Of a DNA stretch of 5,635 nucleotides, positions 5,403 to 5,635 are shown one piece after another. Below the pieces are notes generated by a model. The model searched no databases. It worked only from the letters and a program-made list of their open reading frames with translations, and was not told the DNA's origin. This DNA comes from B18-G2 sp964432835. GTDB lineage: Archaea > Thermoplasmatota > E2 > DHVEG-1 > B18-G2. The stretch spans positions 1-5,635 of the forward strand of contig CAYSPA010000075.1 in assembly GCA_964432835.1 (NCBI GenBank). Reading direction: 5' to 3'. Positions within the stretch are counted from its first letter, which is position 1, and each line of letters opens with the position of its first letter. The position numbers and the translations under genes were made by a program.

Positions 5403-5635
5403 ATGATAAAAAGATGGATATTGGTGATAATTGGAATTATGGGAATCGTCGCTGTTTTATCGTTTGTTGGAAATGCAAATGCGAAAACCATATATGTTGG
5501 CCCAGGAGAAGAATATACATCAATACAGGATGCGATAGATAACGCAACGGATGGAGATGTAATTATTGTGAGAGATGGGATTTACTATGAGAACATAAAG
5601 GTTACCAAAGAAAGATTGACAATTAAATCAGAGAA
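5403..5635 (+). CDS. Secreted right-handed beta-helix (NosD-like) surface protein, N-terminus
   Basis: The first 77 codons are visible. They begin with a Sec signal peptide: basic MIKRW, a hydrophobic core (ILVIIGIMGIVAVLSFV) and an AxA-type cleavage site in GNANA before KTIYVG. The mature part, TIYVGPGEEYTSIQDAIDNA followed by GDVIIVRDGIYYENI, is the usual opening of NosD/pectin-lyase-like beta-helix proteins, in which a parallel beta-helix starts after the I-Q-x-A-I-x-x-A capping helix. In archaea such proteins are typically extracellular, often with many repeats, PKD domains or a C-terminal sorting signal, none of which can be seen here. GC is about 35% by hand count, well below the nearer 45-48% of the other genes, which may reflect transfer or a lineage-specific surface gene. 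One sequon (NAT) is present. The function (polysaccharide binding, cleavage or adhesion) is undetermined. Confidence 0.8.
   Translation, partial: MIKRWILVIIGIMGIVAVLSFVGNANAKTIYVGPGEEYTSIQDAIDNATDGDVIIVRDGIYYENIKVTKERLTIKSE

Noticed and set aside
1..5635. CRISPR array, tRNA, insertion sequence or defence system
   Set aside because: No regularly spaced repeats, tRNA-like cloverleaf, transposase motifs or terminal inverted repeats were seen. The AAA+ genes belong to the housekeeping Orc1/Cdc6 and TIP49 families.

Overview
This window is archaeal, most likely euryarchaeal and possibly from the Thermoplasmata or a related lineage; the lineage is an inference. Four things support Archaea: a eukaryote-like TIP49/RuvBL AAA+ protein, an Orc1/Cdc6-type AAA+ protein, an RPA-like OB-fold protein, and promoters with TATA boxes about 26 bp from the expected transcript start. 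Some genes look leaderless and others carry Shine-Dalgarno motifs complementary to an archaeal 16S tail (GGTGAT, GGGGAG). There are no rRNA or tRNA genes, CRISPR arrays or insertion sequences, and no intergenic gap exceeds about 140 bases.

Layout. Bases 1-68 (minus) hold the first codons of an exported or membrane protein, with a TATA box at 91-98. A second TATA box (175-186) drives the RPA-like gene (207-923, plus). This gene runs tail to tail into a diverged Orc1/Cdc6-like ATPase (935-1969, minus). The Orc1-like gene is divergent from a membrane-anchored protein with a sulfite-oxidase-like (molybdopterin-binding) fold (2040-2606, plus). Both share one perfectly palindromic TATA box exactly midway between their start codons. 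The fold protein converges, with one base between stop codons, on the TIP49/RuvBL-type ATPase (2608-3954, minus). Upstream of that is a 141-base spacer, then a glycine C-acetyltransferase gene, kbl (4096-5277, minus). Its promoter region contains a perfect 15-bp palindrome that looks like an operator. Divergent from kbl, a secreted right-handed beta-helix (NosD-like) protein starts at 5403 and runs off the end of the window.

How the genes may fit together. The RPA-like, Orc1-like and TIP49 proteins form a loose nucleic-acid maintenance group: ssDNA binding, Orc-type AAA+ loading or remodelling, and RuvBL-type AAA+ remodelling. They are separate transcription units, not an operon. The sulfite-oxidase-fold, NosD-like and N-terminal partial proteins are cell-surface or exported. 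kbl is amino-acid metabolism (threonine/glycine) and stands alone. The NosD-like gene is clearly more AT-rich (about 35% GC by hand count) than the housekeeping part. I see no convincing new multi-gene system. The most distinctive signals are in the promoters (the symmetric divergent TATA and the kbl palindrome) and in the altered catalytic motifs of the Orc1-like ATPase.
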